Positions 6,012 through 8,605 of a stretch of DNA of 8,605 nt are shown one piece after another. The notes beneath the pieces were generated by a model. The model was given only the letters and a program-made list of their open reading frames with translations. It had not been told where the DNA came from and made no database searches. The number at the start of each line of letters is the position of its first letter. Positions within the stretch are counted from its first letter, which is position 1. Both the position numbers and the translations under genes were made by a program. The DNA is from Candidatus Nomurabacteria bacterium RIFCSPLOWO2_01_FULL_46_18 (GTDB lineage Bacteria > Patescibacteriota > Minisyncoccia > Phycocordibacterales > UBA9973): assembly GCA_001786015.1 (NCBI GenBank), contig MFVH01000018.1, positions 1-8,605 on the forward strand, read 5' to 3'.

Positions 6012-6020
6012 GAGCCAACA

Positions 6021-8605
6021 ATGGCTCAAGAAAGTTCCAGTGGCAAATCCGAATCTGCATTACGAGAAGAAAAAATTCTTGAATTTTGGCGCGAGAATAA
6101 AATTTTTGAGAAATCTTTAGAACAAACCGAAGGCAAAAAAGAATTTATCTTTTATGAAGGGCCGCCGACGGCTAATGCCAAGCCGGGGATTCATCACCTC
6201 GAAGCACGCGCATTTAAAGACGCGATTCCGCGATACAAAACCATGCGAGGTTACCATGTTCGGCGCAAGGGCGGATGGGATACGCACGGGCTTCCAGTAG
6301 AACTTCAAGTGGAGAAAAAGCTCGGGCTTAATTCAAAACGCGCGATCGAAAAATACGGCGTTGCCAAATTTAATGAGGAGTGCAGAAAAAATGTCTGGGA
6401 ACAGGTGGACCTCTGGAGTAAATTCACCGAGCGCATCGGTTACTGGATTGATTTGGAAAATCCATATATAACTTATGAAAATAATTACATCGAATCGGTT
6501 TGGAATGTAATAAAAGAAGTTGATAAACAAAAATTACTCTATAAAGATTATAAAGTCGTTCCTTGGTGCTCCCGCTGCGGCACGGCCCTTTCCTCGCACG
6601 AGCTTGCGCAGGGATACGAGGACGTCCGTGACTTGTCAGTCACGGCCAAGTTCAAAGTTAAAAGTGGAAAGTTAAAAGACGCATATTTTCTTGCCTGGAC
6701 AACCACGCCCTGGACTTTGCCAGGAAACGTCGCTCTTGCAGTCGGTAAAGATATCACATATGTGGAAGTTAAAGTGGGAGATGAAATTTTTGTGTTAGCA
6801 AAAGACAGACTTACGATGCTGAAAGACTATTCGATAGTCGCAGAACATAAAGGGAAGGAAATGGTCGGGATGGAGTACGAACCGCTTTATCCTTATCTTA
6901 AAAATCAAAATCCACAAAACATAGATAAAGCTTATAAGGTTTACGCGGCGGATTTTGTGAGTACAGAAGAGGGAACCGGAATCGTGCACACGGCCGTTAT
7001 GTACGGTCAGGACGACTTTGAGCTTGGGGTAAAAGTCGGTTTGCCTAAATTTCACCTGGTGAACCCGGAAGGGAATTTCATCGCTGGCGCTGATTGGCTG
7101 TCTGGTCGTTCGGTCGTGGATGAAACTCTAGCAGTTGATATTCTAAAAGATCTGCAAACCAGGAATTTAGTCTTTGCAAAAGAAAATTACACCCACTCCT
7201 ATCCCTTCTGCTGGCGCTGTAAGACTCGGCTTATCTATTACGCGCGGGATTCCTGGTATATCCGGATGTCGGAACCCAAAATTAAGAAGAAACTGATTAG
7301 CGAGAACAAGAAAATAAATTGGGAGCCGGAACATATCCGCGAAGGACGCTTCGGTGAATGGCTCCGCGATGTTAAAGATTGGGCGATTTCCCGCGAGCGC
7401 TATTGGGGCACTCCATTACCCGTATGGGTAACGGGGCAAGCGCCTAATGAAGAGAGACTGGTGATTGATTCATTGGAGTCATTAAAAAAATACACAAAAA
7501 AGTCAGGGAATAAGTATTTTTTGTTCCGGCATGGAGAGGCAGAAAACAATACTAAGAACATTTACTCTTCGAACCCAAATAAAAACCCTATAACCGAAAA
7601 AGGTAAAAAAGAAGTCATGGAAATCATTTCTACGATTAAGAAAAAGAAGATTACCCAGATATATTCTTCTCCTTTTCTCCGGACCAAGGAAACTGCGGAG
7701 ATCATCGCCCGAGAAGTTGGATTCCCGGAAGAAAAAATAGTTTATGACAAGAGAATCGTCGAGCTCGGATTCGGAGATTTTTCTGATCGACCCTCTCGAG
7801 ACTTTTGGGACTACTTAAAGGGAAGAGATTGGAAATTTGACGATAAAATTCCCGGAGGGGAAAGTCTGCAAGATGCAAAAAACCGGTTCGGTTCGTTTCT
7901 TTATGAAATAGAACGGAAATATAGGGACGAATCAATCCTTATCATAACTCACGGGATAGGAATTGAAACACTCCCAATGGTGATACGTGGATTAAATCAA
8001 ACGCAGTCCATGGAATACTATCACTCCAACGCGGCGAAAAGCTCGCCCGGATCATTGCACGAGGAGACAACGTTTGTTCCACTTCCACACAACGAAAATT
8101 ACGAGCTTGATTTTCATCGGCCGTATATCGATGAAATGGTTTTAGAAAAAGGAGGAAAAGAATTTCGGCGGGTAAAAGAAGTAATGGATGTCTGGCTGGA
8201 TTCGGGGGCGATGCCATTCGCGCAGGACCATTATCCTTTCGAGAACAAAAAATGGGTAGACGACAAGGGTTATCCGGCAGATTACATAAGCGAGGCGATT
8301 GACCAGACCAGAGGTTGGTTCTATACGCTCCACGCTGTAGGGGTACTAATGGGTCGCGGCCGGGCATACGAGAATGTTATCTGTTTGGGTCATTTACTCG
8401 ACGCCCAAGGTAAAAAAATGTCAAAGTCGCTGGGCAACGTAGTGGATCCCTGGGAAATGATAGAGAAATACGGAGCCGACACGCTGCGCTTGTGGATGTA
8501 TTCGGTGAATCAGCCCGGAGAATCCAAAAATTTCGACGAGAAAACAGTGCTCTTACTCAAGCAGCAAGTTTTCGGATTACTCTACAATGTCCTTGCATTT
8601 TACGA
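6021..8605 (+). CDS. ileS: isoleucyl-tRNA synthetase with inserted histidine-phosphatase domain, 3' partial
   Basis: This class I synthetase charges tRNA-Ile and edits valine. The window holds 861 residues; the anticodon-binding C-terminus is cut off. An in-frame TAA (6006-6008) fixes the ATG at 6021. Features in order: YEGPPTANAKPGIHHLEA (45-62), with the HIGH motif in the swapped form GIHH (56-59); GGWDTHGLPVE; zinc-type pairs Cys183/Cys186 and Cys397/Cys400; the editing domain with TTTPWTLP (227-234) and GTGIVHTA plus Asp331/Asp332; WAISRERYWGTPLPVW; an inserted phosphatase domain (about 497-692); DVWLDSGAMPFAQ (from 723); and GKKMSKSLGN, with KMSKS at 799-803. In ordinary IleS the KMSKS lies near residue 600, so the insert explains the extra 200 residues. 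The CxxC pairs usual at the insertion point are absent. The sequence is of the IleRS2-like type. The synthetase call is secure. Confidence 0.96.
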   Translation, partial: MAQESSSGKSESALREEKILEFWRENKIFEKSLEQTEGKKEFIFYEGPPTANAKPGIHHLEARAFKDAIPRYKTMRGYHVRRKGGWDTHGLPVELQVEKKLGLNSKRAIEKYGVAKFNEECRKNVWEQVDLWSKFTERIGYWIDLENPYITYENNYIESVWNVIKEVDKQKLLYKDYKVVPWCSRCGTALSSHELAQGYEDVRDLSVTAKFKVKSGKLKDAYFLAWTTTPWTLPGNVALAVGKDITYVEVKVGDEIFVLAKDRLTMLKDYSIVAEHKGKEMVGMEYEPLYPYLKNQNPQNIDKAYKVYAADFVSTEEGTGIVHTAVMYGQDDFELGVKVGLPKFHLVNPEGNFIAGADWLSGRSVVDETLAVDILKDLQTRNLVFAKENYTHSYPFCWRCKTRLIYYARDSWYIRMSEPKIKKKLISENKKINWEPEHIREGRFGEWLRDVKDWAISRERYWGTPLPVWVTGQAPNEERLVIDSLESLKKYTKKSGNKYFLFRHGEAENNTKNIYSSNPNKNPITEKGKKEVMEIISTIKKKKITQIYSSPFLRTKETAEIIAREVGFPEEKIVYDKRIVELGFGDFSDRPSRDFWDYLKGRDWKFDDKIPGGESLQDAKNRFGSFLYEIERKYRDESILIITHGIGIETLPMVIRGLNQTQSMEYYHSNAAKSSPGSLHEETTFVPLPHNENYELDFHRPYIDEMVLEKGGKEFRRVKEVMDVWLDSGAMPFAQDHYPFENKKWVDDKGYPADYISEAIDQTRGWFYTLHAVGVLMGRGRAYENVICLGHLLDAQGKKMSKSLGNVVDPWEMIEKYGADTLRLWMYSVNQPGESKNFDEKTVLLLKQQVFGLLYNVLAFY
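7509..8096 (+). other. histidine-phosphatase (RHG/PGAM superfamily) domain inside IleS
   Basis: Residues 497-692 of the IleS frame do not match any normal IleS segment but read as a complete histidine phosphatase. It has YFLFRHGEAENN with Arg503 and the phospho-acceptor His504, IYSSPFLRTKETAEII with Arg554, ELGFGDFSDR with the acid/base candidate Glu581, GGESLQDAKNRF (a motif frequent in the superfamily), and ILIITHGIGIE with the second His644. The five expected active-site residues are all present, which argues for a working enzyme rather than filler. The flanks resume IleS sequence exactly (SLESLKKYTKK before; YELDFHRPYIDE after), with no frameshift. The substrate is unknown; a phosphorylated metabolite, nucleotide or protein is possible. 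Domain recognition is confident; activity is inferred. Confidence 0.9.

Noticed and set aside
6010..6120. Alternative out-of-frame ORF from ATG 6010 overlapping the ileS start
   Set aside because: It is a short frame with no recognisable protein. The ATG at 6021 gives a complete IleS N-terminus.
6626..6645. Perfect 7-bp inverted repeat CCGTGAC-N6-GTCACGG inside ileS
   Set aside because: The encoded YEDVRDLSVTAKF fits the normal IleS alignment without an insertion, and no T run follows. It is probably chance, though a genome-wide repeat search could revisit it.
7942..8367. 141-codon minus-strand open frame opposite ileS
   Set aside because: It is a shadow of the ileS frame. The protein has no recognisable domain, and the plus strand encodes well-conserved phosphatase and IleS motifs.
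1..8605. Alternative genetic code (TGA as Gly, as in Gracilibacteria)
   Set aside because: All conserved genes read through without internal TGA, and they end on ordinary stops at family-typical lengths.

Overview
The window looks like a piece of a small, streamlined bacterial genome of the Candidate Phyla Radiation (Patescibacteria, most like Parcubacteria). The assignment rests on several signs: short or overlapping gene junctions, no convincing Shine-Dalgarno sequence before any gene, a small stand-alone ComEC-like metallo-beta-lactamase, an orphan PaaX/Cas2-like protein of a kind common in these bacteria, and standard-code genes (TGA acts only as a stop). This is judged by eye from protein style; no database was searched.

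Layout. Bases 1-3141 hold a plus-strand run of four genes: a 5'-truncated ComEC-like metallo-beta-lactamase, glyA, a Nudix hydrolase and thymidylate kinase (tmk). Bases 3142-3902 hold a minus-strand PaaX/Cas2-like gene with a near-identical 32-nt hairpin element at each end. The left copy lies in a terminator-like stem after tmk, and the right copy overlaps the gene's own promoter. From 3838 a second plus-strand unit starts with a promoter, a 17-codon mini-ORF, dut and argS. A further promoter at 6003-6011 precedes ileS, which runs off the right edge without its C-terminal anticodon-binding region.

The genes share two themes. GlyA supplies 5,10-methylene-tetrahydrofolate, Dut supplies dUMP, Tmk phosphorylates dTMP, and the Nudix enzyme may clean up nucleotides; together they suggest thymidylate supply and nucleotide-pool hygiene. 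ArgS and IleS charge tRNAs.

The two most unusual items are these. (1) IleS carries an apparently complete histidine-phosphatase (RHG/phosphoglycerate-mutase superfamily) domain of about 195 residues. It is inserted inside the catalytic half of the synthetase, replacing a usual zinc-ribbon region, with all expected catalytic residues visible. (2) Two direct copies of a hairpin with identical 8-bp stems and a conserved loop core flank the PaaX/Cas2-like gene. This could be a mobile hairpin-bounded cassette or a self-regulating operator system. A third pattern is that the -10 boxes lie only 6-9 nt before start codons, which implies leaderless mRNAs.
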